From the NCBI RefSeq assembly GCF_018780565.1, contig NZ_JADMJN010000005.1, positions 248,001 to 312,000 of the forward strand: a stretch of DNA of 64,000 nucleotides, read 5' to 3'. Made by a program: the position numbers and the translations under genes. Of this stretch, positions 34,340-43,293 are shown one piece after another. Within the stretch, counting starts at the first letter, position 1. Every line of letters begins with the position of its first letter. This DNA is from Rhodoferax sp. Its GTDB lineage: Bacteria; Pseudomonadota; Gammaproteobacteria; Burkholderiales; Burkholderiaceae_C. The notes below the pieces were generated by a model, which worked only from the letters and a program-made list of their open reading frames with translations, had not been told where the DNA came from and did not search any database.

Positions 34340-36787
34340 ATGGGGCGGCGGGTTAGCATCCAGCGCATGCAAAACGAACCGTACAGCAGCGAAGGAAAGG
34401 CCCGGCTCATTTTTCCGGCCTTGCTGGGCCTTGTGGCTGGCACCGCGTTGCAGTTGCAGCAGACAGCACTTTATTCATCCTGGATTTCTGCATGTCTTGT
34501 GCTCATGGCTTTGATCTTATGGGCATTGGCTGCTTCGAAATCCATCGCAATTTCATGGCGGATCGGCCTGGCTGCGCTGGCCCTGGGCCTGCTGGGCTTT
34601 GGCGCGACAGGGTGGCGTGCGTCGACCTTCCTCGCTGACGCGTTGGATAGCGGGCTTGAGGGGCGCGATGTGGTGGTCACGGGCGTGGTCGCAGCCATGC
34701 CGCAGCGCAATGAGTCCGGCCTGCGTTTCCGGCTGGATGTGGAGTCGGCACAACTCGCGGATCGACCCACCCGGCTGCCTCCCCGCATTGACCTGGGCTG
34801 GTATTCGGGAGTTTGGGGTGGTGGTGCCGGCGTGGCTGCAGAGCTGCAGCGCCAGCCTGCCGCCATCCAGGCGGGTGAGCGCTGGCGCTTGACGGTGCGT
34901 TTGAAAGCGCCACATGGTGCGCGCAACCCGCATGGATTTGACTACGAGTTGTTTCTGTGGGAACAGGGCCTGCAAGCCACCGGTTATGTGCGCGCCGGTC
35001 CCAAAGACCCCGCGCCGCAGCGGCTGGCACAAACTGGATGGCATGGGGTCGAGCGGGCACGCCAGCACTTGCGCGATCTGATTTTCGAGCGGGTCAGCGA
35101 GCGCAAGTACGCCGGCCTGATCGCCGCCCTGGTGGTGGGCGACCAAAACGCCATTGACCGAGCCGACTGGGATATTTTCCGTGCCACTGGCGTGGCGCAT
35201 CTCATGTCGATATCGGGCTTGCACATCACCATGTTCGCCTGGGCTGCCGCGCTTCTGGTGGGCTGGCTTTGGCGTCGCTCCGAGTGGCTTTGCCTTTGGG
35301 TTGCAGCACCTAGTGCGGCATTGGTGGGGGGTGCGTTGCTGGCGACGGCCTATGCGCTGTTCAGTGGCTGGGGTGTTCCTGCGCAGCGCACGGTGCTGAT
35401 GCTGGCCACCATGGGGCTCTTGCGCTTGTCGGGCAAGCGCTGGCCCTGGCCGCATGTCTGGCTGCTGGCCTGTGCGGTGGTGGTGGCAGTGGACCCCTGG
35501 GCGCTGCTGCAAGCCGGGTTCTGGCTGAGCTTTGTCGCTGTCGGGGTGCTATTTGCTACAGATTCAGGAGCGAAGAAAACAGATGCGACGGGGGCCAGAG
35601 GGCATATCTGTGCCATGTTCAGGGAGCAATGGGTGATTACACTGGCCTTGACGCCGCTGACCCTGCTGCTGTTTGGCCAGGTGTCTGTGGTGGGCCTGGT
35701 GGCCAACGCACTGGCCATTCCATGGGTGACGCTGGTCATCACCCCACTGGCCATGCTGGGCGCGCTTGCGCCACCGCTGTGGGACCTGGCTGCGCTGGCT
35801 ATGGCCGCACTGGCCAGCTACCTGCAGTTTTTGGCCGCCTTGCCATTCGCCACCGTCTCCGTCGCCCAGGCCCCCGTGTGGGCGGGCGCCTTTGCGGTAC
35901 TGGGTGGCATTGTGTTGGCCATGCAATTGCCCTGGCGTCTGCGGCTGACGGGCTTGCCCCTGATGCTGCCGATCTTGCTGTGGCAAGCACCGCGCCCGAT
36001 GGATGGACAGTTCGAGTTGCTGGCGGCTGACATCGGGCAGGGCAACGCCGTGATTGTGCGCACCGCCACCCACGCACTGGTGTATGACACCGGGCCGCGT
36101 TTCAGCCGTGAAAGTGATGCCGGGCACCGTGTGCTGGTGCCGCTGCTGCGTGCGTTGGACCTTTCCGTGGACAGGTTGGTGCTCAGTCACCGGGACATGG
36201 ACCATGTGGGTGGCGCGCTGGCAGTGCTGGCGATGCAGTCCAAGGCAGAGTTGCTGAGTTCGATGGAGGACGAGCATGAACTCCAGAGCGTGCGCAAGGC
36301 AACCCGCTGCATCGCAGGGCAGCACTGGCGCTGGGATGGCGTCGATTTTGAAGTGCTGCATCCGCTTGCGGCTGATTACGACGCCGGCAACAAGTCCAAC
36401 GCCATGAGTTGCACCCTGCGGATTTCCAACGGCACATCCTCAGCCCTTCTGGCCGGCGACATTGAGCGCCCACAAGAAGATCTGTTGGTGGCGCGGGAGG
36501 GCAACTTGAAGTCGGATCTGCTTTTGGTGCCGCACCACGGCAGCAAAACTTCCAGCAGCGCGGCTTTTCTGGATGCTGTGCAGCCGCAGATCGCGCTGGT
36601 GCAATCGGGCTATCGCAACCGTTACGGCCACCCGGCAGAACCCGTTTTGGTGCGTTACGCCGAGAGACAGATACAAATTGTTGATTCGCCCCACTGTGGT
36701 GCGGCAACATGGCAGTCAACACGGCCCAAAGATGTTCAATGCCAGAGAACGGTGTCTTTGCGCTACTGGCATCACCGCCCACCCTGA
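34340..36787 (+). CDS. comEC: ComEC/Rec2-family DNA uptake channel
   Basis: 815 residues (ATG 34367 is an alternative start). N-terminal membrane helices and a DUF4131 region come first, then the competence domain (VGDQNAIDRADWDIFRATGV, HLMSISGLHITMFAWAAALL). More membrane helices follow, and then a C-terminal metallo-beta-lactamase-like domain from ~560 (LLAADIGQGNAVIVRTATHA, the metal site SHRDMDHVGGAL, LLVPHHGSKTSSS). ComEC carries single-stranded DNA across the inner membrane during natural transformation. The other competence genes are not in this window. A degenerate 17-bp repeat (34532-34548) encodes ASKSIA near residue 65. Confidence 0.95.
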   Translation: MGRRVSIQRMQNEPYSSEGKARLIFPALLGLVAGTALQLQQTALYSSWISACLVLMALILWALAASKSIAISWRIGLAALALGLLGFGATGWRASTFLADALDSGLEGRDVVVTGVVAAMPQRNESGLRFRLDVESAQLADRPTRLPPRIDLGWYSGVWGGGAGVAAELQRQPAAIQAGERWRLTVRLKAPHGARNPHGFDYELFLWEQGLQATGYVRAGPKDPAPQRLAQTGWHGVERARQHLRDLIFERVSERKYAGLIAALVVGDQNAIDRADWDIFRATGVAHLMSISGLHITMFAWAAALLVGWLWRRSEWLCLWVAAPSAALVGGALLATAYALFSGWGVPAQRTVLMLATMGLLRLSGKRWPWPHVWLLACAVVVAVDPWALLQAGFWLSFVAVGVLFATDSGAKKTDATGARGHICAMFREQWVITLALTPLTLLLFGQVSVVGLVANALAIPWVTLVITPLAMLGALAPPLWDLAALAMAALASYLQFLAALPFATVSVAQAPVWAGAFAVLGGIVLAMQLPWRLRLTGLPLMLPILLWQAPRPMDGQFELLAADIGQGNAVIVRTATHALVYDTGPRFSRESDAGHRVLVPLLRALDLSVDRLVLSHRDMDHVGGALAVLAMQSKAELLSSMEDEHELQSVRKATRCIAGQHWRWDGVDFEVLHPLAADYDAGNKSNAMSCTLRISNGTSSALLAGDIERPQEDLLVAREGNLKSDLLLVPHHGSKTSSSAAFLDAVQPQIALVQSGYRNRYGHPAEPVLVRYAERQIQIVDSPHCGAATWQSTRPKDVQCQRTVSLRYWHHRPP
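34532..34548. repeat. Degenerate 17-bp repeat candidate
   Basis: GCTTCGAAATCCATCGC differs at three positions from copy 1 (1273-1289) and encodes the same peptide ASKSIA, in comEC. Confidence 0.35.
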
Positions 36788-36853
36788 AACGTGCAGTAAG
36801 CCCAGGTTGGCGCAAAGCTTGCTAAGCTGTGTGTAACAGGAGAGAAATCCTTT

Positions 36854-38311
36854 ATGCGGAAATTCGACGAGATGTACACCCAGTTGCCCTACGAGTTTTT
36901 TACTCATGGGGCGCAGATCCGTGATCACTACAAGATCTACGACGAATGGCTGGCCCGCCAACCTGGCGACACCATGGCCAAGCGGCGCGAAGAGGCCGAG
37001 ATGATCTTTCGCCGTGTCGGCATCACCTTTGCTGTGTATGGTGACAAGGACGAAGACGGCGCCGGCAACGAGCGGCTGATTCCGTTTGACCTGATTCCCC
37101 GCATCATTGCGGCCCAAGAGTGGGCGCTGATGGAGCGCGGTCTGGTGCAGCGGGTGACGGCGCTCAACCGCTTCATCCATGATGTGTACCACGACCAGGA
37201 GATCATCAAGGCCGGTGTGGTGCCACGTGACCAGATTGAGAACAACGCGCAGTTCCGCCCTGAAATGATGGGCGTGGACGTGCCCAACAACATCTATTCG
37301 CACATTTCCGGCATCGACATTGTGCGCGCGTCCAACGCAGCGGGCGAGGGCGAATACTACGTGCTGGAGGACAACCTGCGGGTGCCCAGCGGCGTGAGCT
37401 ACATGCTGGAAGACCGCAAGATGATGATGCGCCTCTTCCCCGAACTGTTCAATGCACACCGCGTGGCGCCCATCGCGCATTACCCTGACTTGCTGCTGGA
37501 AACCCTGCGCGCCAGCAGCCCCGCCACCACGGCGGAGCCTACCGTGGTGGTGCTGACGCCCGGCATGCACAACAGCGCTTATTTCGAGCATGCGTTTCTG
37601 GCGCAGCAAATGGGCGTTGAACTGGTGGAAGGGCAGGACCTGTTCGTCAAAGACAACTTTGTTTACATGCGTACCACGCGTGGACCCCGCCGGGTGGATG
37701 TGATCTACCGCCGGGTTGACGATGACTTTCTCGATCCCAAGGTGTTTCGTCCCACCTCAACACTGGGCTGTGCGGGTCTGCTCGATGTGTACCGCGCCGG
37801 TCATGTGAGCATCTGCAACGCGGTCGGCACCGGCGTGGCGGACGACAAGTCCATTTACCCCTATGTGCCCCGCATGATCGAGTTTTACCTTGGCGAAAAA
37901 CCTATCCTCAACAACGTGCCAACCTACATGTGCCGCAACAAGGATGACCTGGCCTACACCCTGGCCAACCTCAAAGACCTGGTCGTGAAAGAAGTGCATG
38001 GGGCCGGTGGTTACGGCATGCTGGTGGGGCCGGCCGCCACAGCGGCAGAGATTGAGGATTTCCGCAAGGCGGTGCTGGCCAATCCGAGCGGCTACATCGC
38101 GCAGCCCACGCTGAGTTTGTCGAGTTGCCCCACCTTTGTGGAAAGCGGTATTGCCCCGCGCCATATCGATCTGCGGCCCTACGTGCTCAGCGGCAAGACC
38201 GTGCAAATGGTGCCCGGTGGACTGACGCGCGTGGCGCTCAAGGAGGGCTCGCTTGTCGTCAACTCTTCGCAGGGCGGCGGCACCAAAGATACCTGGATAC
38301 TGGAGGTCTGA
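36854..38311 (+). CDS. Circularly permuted ATP-grasp protein (COG2308, DUF404/DUF407)
   Basis: 485 residues. Family text includes FDEMYTQLPYEFFTHGAQIR, RVGITFAVYGDKDEDGAGNE, RLIPFDLIPRIIAAQEWALM, YVLEDNLRVPSGVSYMLEDR, KEVHGAGGYGMLVGP and the Arg/Asp-rich HIDLRPYVLSGKTVQMVPGG. These are circularly permuted ATP-grasp ligases, predicted to form amide bonds in a peptide or tag-like product. They normally occur with an alpha-E protein, which follows here 3 bp later. AGGAGAG lies 9 bp before the ATG. The substrate is unknown. Confidence 0.93.
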   Translation: MRKFDEMYTQLPYEFFTHGAQIRDHYKIYDEWLARQPGDTMAKRREEAEMIFRRVGITFAVYGDKDEDGAGNERLIPFDLIPRIIAAQEWALMERGLVQRVTALNRFIHDVYHDQEIIKAGVVPRDQIENNAQFRPEMMGVDVPNNIYSHISGIDIVRASNAAGEGEYYVLEDNLRVPSGVSYMLEDRKMMMRLFPELFNAHRVAPIAHYPDLLLETLRASSPATTAEPTVVVLTPGMHNSAYFEHAFLAQQMGVELVEGQDLFVKDNFVYMRTTRGPRRVDVIYRRVDDDFLDPKVFRPTSTLGCAGLLDVYRAGHVSICNAVGTGVADDKSIYPYVPRMIEFYLGEKPILNNVPTYMCRNKDDLAYTLANLKDLVVKEVHGAGGYGMLVGPAATAAEIEDFRKAVLANPSGYIAQPTLSLSSCPTFVESGIAPRHIDLRPYVLSGKTVQMVPGGLTRVALKEGSLVVNSSQGGGTKDTWILEV

Positions 38312-38314
38312 ACC

Positions 38315-39274
38315 ATGTTGTCACGCACTGCCGATCATTTGTTCTGGATGTCCCGCTATACCGAGCGGGCCGAAAACACCGCCCGCATGCTGGATGTGAA
38401 CTACCAGACCTCCCTGCTGCCGCAGTCCGATGGCGTGGCTTTGATGGGCTGGCAGGGCCTGCTCAGCATCAGCGAACTCTTGCCCGCGTACACCGCATTG
38501 CACGGCGAAGTCACCGCGCGCGATGTGATGAACTTCATGGTGAAGGATGAGAGCAATCCCTCCAGCATCCTGTCTTGCCTGAGTGCCGCTCGCGAGAACG
38601 CGCGGGCGGTGCGAGGCACGCTCACCACCGAAGTCTGGGAGACACAAAACCAGACCTGGCTGGAGGTCAAGCGCATGATCAAGACCGGTGAGTTCGAACG
38701 CGATCCGGCGCAATTCTTTGAGTGGGTCAAGTTTCGTTCGCACCTGTCGCGTGGCGTCACCGTGGGCACCATGCTGATGGACGAGGCCTTGCACTTCATG
38801 CGCCTGGGCACTTTTCTGGAGAGAGCCGACAACACGGCGCGCCTGGTCGATGTGAAGTTCCATGCGGTGCAAAGCGATTTCTTTGGCATCGCCAACGAGA
38901 AAGACCAGGAATACGACTTCTACCACTGGAGCGCCATTTTGCGCAGTGTTTCGGGCTTTGAGGTGTATCGCAAGGTCTACCGCGACGTCATCAAACCCGA
39001 GCGCGTGGCCGAACTGCTGATCCTGCGCCCCGATATGCCGCGCTCCCTGCACGCCAGTCTGAACGAAGTCGTCAGCAACCTGGCCATGGTCGCCAACGAC
39101 CAGTCCGGTGAAACCCACCGCAGGGCGGGAAAACTCTGCTCAGAGCTCAAATACGGCCGTATTGATGAAATTCTGGCGACCGGTTTGCACGCCTACCTCA
39201 CCCAGTTTTTGGACCGGGTTAATGACTTGGGGGCGCACATCAGCCGAGATTTCCTGATTCCCTCCACCGCATGA
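38315..39274 (+). CDS. Alpha-E domain protein (COG2307, DUF403)
   Basis: 319 residues, all-helical. It reads MLSRTADHLFWMSRYTERAE at the N-terminus, NTARMLDVNYQT, AARENARAVRGTLTTEVWE, MRLGTFLERADNTARLVDVK and a C-terminal LTQFLDRVNDLGAHISRDFL. It is the constant partner of the COG2308 ATP-grasp protein and is proposed to be part of the same ligase system. GGAGG lies 8 bp before the ATG. The transglutaminase and proteasome-like (Anbu) genes that often complete this cluster are not next to it; an HDOD gene follows instead. Confidence 0.92.
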   Translation: MLSRTADHLFWMSRYTERAENTARMLDVNYQTSLLPQSDGVALMGWQGLLSISELLPAYTALHGEVTARDVMNFMVKDESNPSSILSCLSAARENARAVRGTLTTEVWETQNQTWLEVKRMIKTGEFERDPAQFFEWVKFRSHLSRGVTVGTMLMDEALHFMRLGTFLERADNTARLVDVKFHAVQSDFFGIANEKDQEYDFYHWSAILRSVSGFEVYRKVYRDVIKPERVAELLILRPDMPRSLHASLNEVVSNLAMVANDQSGETHRRAGKLCSELKYGRIDEILATGLHAYLTQFLDRVNDLGAHISRDFLIPSTA

Positions 39275-39326
39275 TGTCAAAGTGCTGAAAGTTTTTTCAG
39301 CATAATCCCTGTCAGGAGACGAACGC

Positions 39327-40196
39327 ATGACAGTGGCAGACATCAATCGGGAACTCGAAATCGCCAGAACCCAGGGCCCAGTGCGTGACATCATCATCCC
39401 GCCGTGCCCGGAGCTGCTGGCCGAGTTGCGGCGCGAAGTCAGTCAGGGGGATCCTGACCCGGGTGTGATTGCCCAAATTGCCGGTGGCGATGTGGCCATG
39501 GCGGCCGCCTTGCTCCGCATTGCCAACAGCCCCTTGTATTCCCGTTCTCGCCCGGCGGCCACCGTGGCCGAGGCCGTGGCCATGCTGGGTGTTGGGCAGA
39601 CGGTTTCGATATTGACCGGCTTTCTGACCCGCAACGCCATCCAGGTCAATTCACCGCTGCTGGAACACTTCTGGGAATCATCCACCCGCCGTTCACTGGC
39701 GATGGCTTACATTGCGCGCCAGCTCTACGGCGTGGACGCTGATGTGGCGCAAACCTGCGGCCTGTTTTGCCATGTAGGCATTCCGGTGATGATGCAAGGG
39801 GTCAAAGGCTACGCCGGCACACTGGCCGAAGCCATGGCGCGGCAGGACCGAACATTCACTCAGACTGAGAACGCTGCGCACCGTACCGACCACGCTGTGG
39901 TGGGTGCCATTGTTGCCAAGACCTGGCGTCTGCCGCCTGTGATCGCGATTGCGGTGCGTCTGCACCACGATTTCCCTGCCTTGCGCGATACAACGATTCC
40001 GGCCGATGTGCGCAATCTCGTCGCCATTGCCGCCATTGCCGAACACCTGGTCGGCATGCACGAAGGCGTGAAAGAACAAAAGGAATGGGAGCGCCATGGC
40101 GCTGAATGCCTGGCCTATCTGCAGATCAATGACCATGAAGTGGACAGCTGGGTTGACGCCTTGCATCCGGTTTTTGAGAGCGTGGCTTTGGTGTGA
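39327..40196 (+). CDS. HDOD domain protein
   Basis: 289 residues. HDOD domain at about 25-230: IPPCPELLAELRREVSQGDP, ALLRIANSPLYSRSRPAATV, GVGQTVSILTGFLTRNAIQV, QTCGLFCHVGIPVMMQGVKG and TDHAVVGAIVAKTWRLPPVI. It is the second HDOD protein within 7 kb, but too different from the one at 32376 to be a recent copy. CAGGAGA lies 9 bp before the ATG. It probably acts in signalling; the partner is unknown. Confidence 0.9.
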   Translation: MTVADINRELEIARTQGPVRDIIIPPCPELLAELRREVSQGDPDPGVIAQIAGGDVAMAAALLRIANSPLYSRSRPAATVAEAVAMLGVGQTVSILTGFLTRNAIQVNSPLLEHFWESSTRRSLAMAYIARQLYGVDADVAQTCGLFCHVGIPVMMQGVKGYAGTLAEAMARQDRTFTQTENAAHRTDHAVVGAIVAKTWRLPPVIAIAVRLHHDFPALRDTTIPADVRNLVAIAAIAEHLVGMHEGVKEQKEWERHGAECLAYLQINDHEVDSWVDALHPVFESVALV

Positions 40197-40366
40197 TTTT
40201 GGAGCGACATTGATGGCCGCTGCGCCATCGCCGATCGCCAAAGCAGCAAGTGGGGGTGCTGTTCAGTTGGTCGACCCCAACGCAGCTTGGCATATCCAGT
40301 ACAGTCTTGTCCATGCATGGCTGCACGGCTTTTCCGTGCGGGTGCCCGATGCCTGGAGTTCACCGC

Positions 40367-41242
40367 ATGAATGATTCGTCCGTCTACACACCGCCTGACA
40401 TCTGGACCTGGAACAAGGAGAGTGGCGGCCGGTTCGCAAGCATCAACCGACCGATCGCAGGACCGACCCATGACAAAGATCTGCCAGTGGGCCGGCATCC
40501 TTTGCAAATCTATTCGCTGGCCACGCCCAATGGCGTGAAGGTGACGGTGATGCTGGAAGAACTATTGGCGCTGGGTCATGGCGGTGCGCAATACGACGCC
40601 TGGTTGATTCGTATCAATGAGGGCGAGCAGTTCAGCAGTGGCTTTGTGGCGGCCAATCCGAATTCCAAGATCCCGGTGCTGGTGGACCGTAGCGGACCCA
40701 CCCCGATCCGGGTGTTCGAGTCCGGCGCCATCCTGCTGTATCTGGCCGAGAATTTTGACGCCTTCTTGCCGAAAGACCGGGCAAAGCGCGCCGAATGCCT
40801 GTCGTGGTTGTTCTGGCAGATGGGCGCCGGCCCCTACCTTGGCGGGGGATTCGGCCACTTTTATGCCTATGCGCCGACAAAGATCGAGTATGCGATCGAT
40901 CGGTTCGCCATGGAGGTCAAACGCCAGCTCGACGTGCTCGACCGGCGCTTGGCGGATAGCCCTTACCTGGCCGGGGATGATTACACGATTGCCGACATGG
41001 CGGTATGGCCTTGGTACGGCGCCCTGGCCAAGGGCCAGCTCTACGAAGCGGGCGAATTCCTGCAGGTTCAGGAGTACAAGAACATCCTGCGCTGGACCGA
41101 CGAGATCGCCCAGCGTCCGGCCGTGAAACGTGGCCGCATGGTCAACCGCACCTGGGGCCAGCCCACCAGCCAGTTGCCCGAGCGACATGACGCCAGCGAT
41201 TTTGAAACCAAGACCCAGGACAAGCTTCAGGCGTCAAGCTGA
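40367..41242 (+). CDS. yghU: Glutathione-dependent disulfide-bond oxidoreductase (YghU-type GST)
   Basis: 291 residues from ATG 40367, with GGAG 9 bp upstream; the frame is open from 40250 but without family residues. It has the Nu-class GST signature text: TPPDIWTWNKESGGRFASIN, RPIAGPTHDKDLPVG, LATPNGVKVTVMLEELLALG, GFVAANPNSKIPVLVDRSG and MGAGPYLGGGFGHFYAYAP. YghU reduces disulfides such as 2-hydroxyethyl disulfide and peroxides using two bound glutathiones. It stands alone, converging on hpaR. Confidence 0.93.
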   Translation: MNDSSVYTPPDIWTWNKESGGRFASINRPIAGPTHDKDLPVGRHPLQIYSLATPNGVKVTVMLEELLALGHGGAQYDAWLIRINEGEQFSSGFVAANPNSKIPVLVDRSGPTPIRVFESGAILLYLAENFDAFLPKDRAKRAECLSWLFWQMGAGPYLGGGFGHFYAYAPTKIEYAIDRFAMEVKRQLDVLDRRLADSPYLAGDDYTIADMAVWPWYGALAKGQLYEAGEFLQVQEYKNILRWTDEIAQRPAVKRGRMVNRTWGQPTSQLPERHDASDFETKTQDKLQASS

Positions 41243-41288
41243 AACGACGTCGATTGATCGCTGGACATGCAATTCCCGATGCGGCGCA

Positions 41289-41732
41289 CTAGCCGCCCTT
41301 CAGTCTGGAAATCACCAGATCAAGCAAGGCGTGCAGATCCTGGGTGACCTGCTTTCCCAACTGTTTCTCCAATTCGGCATAGGCACCCTGGATAGCAGGT
41401 GCCAGTTGGCTGGCAATTTCCCGGCCCTTGCCGGAGACTGACACCAGCACGCGCCGCTGGTCATGCGCCAGGCGCTCTCGGTGCACGAGTTCGAGAGCAT
41501 CCATGCGCGCCAGGATACCGGCCAGGCTGGGGCTTGAGAGGCAGCAGATAGAGCCAATCTGCCGCGGCTCCAAAGGGCCATTTTCCAACAGGGCGCGAAT
41601 GATGCGCCAATGCTGCTCCGTCAGTCCAGCCTCTGCAAGGATGGGTCTGAAACGCTCGAAAACCGCTTCACGGGCTTGCAGCATCAGCAAGGGCAGATTG
41701 CGCTGCCTCAGATGCATCTCTCGATTCTTCAT
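41289..41732 (-). CDS. hpaR: MarR-family repressor of homoprotocatechuate degradation (HpaR)
   Basis: 147 residues. N-terminal MHLRQRNLPLLMLQAREAVF and the winged helix (EQHWRIIRALLENGPLEPRQ, GSICCLSSPSLAGILARMDA with recognition helix, wing HDQRRVLVSVSGKG) match HpaR/HpcR. It would repress the divergent hpa operon and release the DNA when the aromatic inducer (4-hydroxyphenylacetate or a metabolite) binds. Two adjacent Cys are in the HTH. The intergenic region contains a promoter with a palindrome at its start point. Confidence 0.9.
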   Translation of the reverse strand: MKNREMHLRQRNLPLLMLQAREAVFERFRPILAEAGLTEQHWRIIRALLENGPLEPRQIGSICCLSSPSLAGILARMDALELVHRERLAHDQRRVLVSVSGKGREIASQLAPAIQGAYAELEKQLGKQVTQDLHALLDLVISRLKGG

Positions 41733-41756
41733 GGCAAAGATAACGCCATTTTGAGA

Positions 41757-41798
41757 TTGACCTTTTCACGTTGATGTTCGTAGAATACTAACATGTTA
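41757..41798 (+). promoter_or_regulatory. hpa operon promoter with palindromic operator
   Basis: A -35 box TTGACC (41757-41762), an 18-bp spacer and a -10 box TAGAAT (41781-41786). The perfect palindrome TAACATGTTA at 41789-41798 covers the expected transcription start. A repressor bound there would block initiation; HpaR encoded next door is the obvious candidate. Confidence 0.7.
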
Positions 41799-41828
41799 AC
41801 GATTAAAAGTGACCGCAGGAACACCCAC

Positions 41829-42509
41829 ATGGCACCTGATGCTGGATTTCGTCCTTGTGGACTCTCCGGTACTGTGGTGGGCATCTTGTTGAACCATGCT
41901 CCTGCATTGCAGGCCCTTGACGCGGCGGCGCATTTGCTGCCCTACAACATGCCACCGGTGGCACCCGTGCTGTATATCAAGCCGCGCAACTGCCTGGCGG
42001 GCGACGGTGCCAAAGTGGCGGTTCCGGCAGATGCATCGGAACTGGAGATGGGCGCGACACTGGGCATTGTCATGGGTCGTACGACATGCCGGGTGACACC
42101 CGACGAAGCATTGGACTGTGTGGCTGGCTACACCATCGTGTGCGACATCAGCATTCCCCATGAGGTGTTTTACCGTCCGTCGGTCCGGCTCAAGGCGCGC
42201 GACGGGTTTTGCCCCATGGGTCCGACAGTAGTGTCGCGCGACAAGGTCGCGGCTCCAGACAATCTCGCCGTGCATATCTGGGTGGATGACGTGCTGGTGC
42301 AGAGCGCCCGCACCAGTGAGCGCATTCGCCCGGTCGCCCAATTGATTGCCGATGTGTCCGAGTTCATGACGCTCGCTGCGGGTGACGTGCTCATGCTGGG
42401 CGCCAGTGCACACGCACCCCGTGCCCGTGCAGGCCAGCAAATTCGGATTGCCATGGAAGGTCTCGGTGAATTGGGTTTCACGCTGGTGCCGGAGGGCTTG
42501 CTGTCATGA
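41829..42509 (+). CDS. hpaG1: 4-hydroxyphenylacetate degradation isomerase/decarboxylase, N-terminal-type subunit (HpaG1)
   Basis: 226 residues from ATG 41829, with AGGAA 7 bp upstream; an ATG at 41793 lies inside the operator palindrome and is unlikely. FAH-superfamily fold: GTVVGILLNHAPAL, PVLYIKPRNCLAGDGAKVAV, ELEMGATLGIVMGRTTCRVT, GYTIVCDISIPHE and KARDGFCPMGPTVV. Together with HpaG2 it decarboxylates 5-oxopent-3-ene-1,2,5-tricarboxylate and isomerises the product. In E. coli the two halves are fused (HpcE/HpaG); here they are separate genes overlapping by 4 bp. Confidence 0.9.
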   Translation: MAPDAGFRPCGLSGTVVGILLNHAPALQALDAAAHLLPYNMPPVAPVLYIKPRNCLAGDGAKVAVPADASELEMGATLGIVMGRTTCRVTPDEALDCVAGYTIVCDISIPHEVFYRPSVRLKARDGFCPMGPTVVSRDKVAAPDNLAVHIWVDDVLVQSARTSERIRPVAQLIADVSEFMTLAAGDVLMLGASAHAPRARAGQQIRIAMEGLGELGFTLVPEGLLS

Positions 42510-43273
42510 AACTCGCACGTGTTGCCTACTCGGGTGGTATTCACGAAGCCGTGCCCCATGCTGAAGGCTTGCGCCTGGCCGATGGGCGTGTGGTGAAGGA
42601 GTCCGAGGTTGTGTGGTTGCCCCCGTTTGAGGTGGGCACCATCATCGCGCTGGGTCTGAACTACGCCGACCATCTCAAGGAGTTGAGCAAAGAACTCACC
42701 GTCAGTGCCAAAGACGAGCCGCTGGTTTTTCTGAAAAGTCGTGGCTCACTCATTGGGCACCGTGGTCAAACGCGCCGCCCGGCCGGCGTGAGTTTCATGC
42801 ATTACGAATGCGAACTGGCCGTGATCATTGGGAAGACCGCAAAGAATGTGAAGCGTGCGCAGGCCATGGACCACGTGGCCGGCTACACCGTCTGCAACGA
42901 CTACGCCATCCGTGACTATCTGGAGAACTGGTACCGGCCCAACCTGCGCGTCAAAAACCGTGATGGTGCAACGGTGCTAGGTCCGTGGTTTGTTCCCGCA
43001 TCGGAGCTTGCTGACCCGCACGCGCTCACCCTGCGCACCCTGGTCAATGGCCGGGTGACGCAACAGGGCAATACCTCGAACATGGTCAACGACATTCCAG
43101 CGCTGATCGAATACCTCAGTGGCTTCATGACACTTCAATCTGGCGATGTCATCCTGACCGGCACGCCCGAGGGCGTGGTCAATGTGAGCGAAGGGGACGA
43201 AGTCGTCACCGAAATTGAGGGCATAGGACGACTCGTCAATGACATCGTCGGCGATGCAGTCTTCGGCCGCTGA
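42506..43273 (+). CDS. hpaG2: 4-hydroxyphenylacetate degradation isomerase/decarboxylase, C-terminal-type subunit (HpaG2)
   Basis: 255 residues, FAH superfamily. It reads PPFEVGTIIALGLNYADHLK, EPLVFLKSRGSLIGHRGQTR, MHYECELAVIIGKTAKNVKR with the metal-binding ExE pair, YTVCNDYAIRDYLENWYRPN and SGDVILTGTPEGVVNVSEGD. It is the partner half of HpaG1 in the homoprotocatechuate meta pathway. Its ATG overlaps the hpaG1 stop (ATGA), and hpaE follows after 20 bp. Confidence 0.93.
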   Translation: MKLARVAYSGGIHEAVPHAEGLRLADGRVVKESEVVWLPPFEVGTIIALGLNYADHLKELSKELTVSAKDEPLVFLKSRGSLIGHRGQTRRPAGVSFMHYECELAVIIGKTAKNVKRAQAMDHVAGYTVCNDYAIRDYLENWYRPNLRVKNRDGATVLGPWFVPASELADPHALTLRTLVNGRVTQQGNTSNMVNDIPALIEYLSGFMTLQSGDVILTGTPEGVVNVSEGDEVVTEIEGIGRLVNDIVGDAVFGR

Positions 43274-43293
43274 TTTTTCAGAGAAATATTTTT

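Noticed and set aside
35548..35564. GCTATTTGCTACAGATT in comEC as another repeat copy
   Set aside because: It starts like the repeat but lacks the AGC end and the A-rich core; too weak to count.
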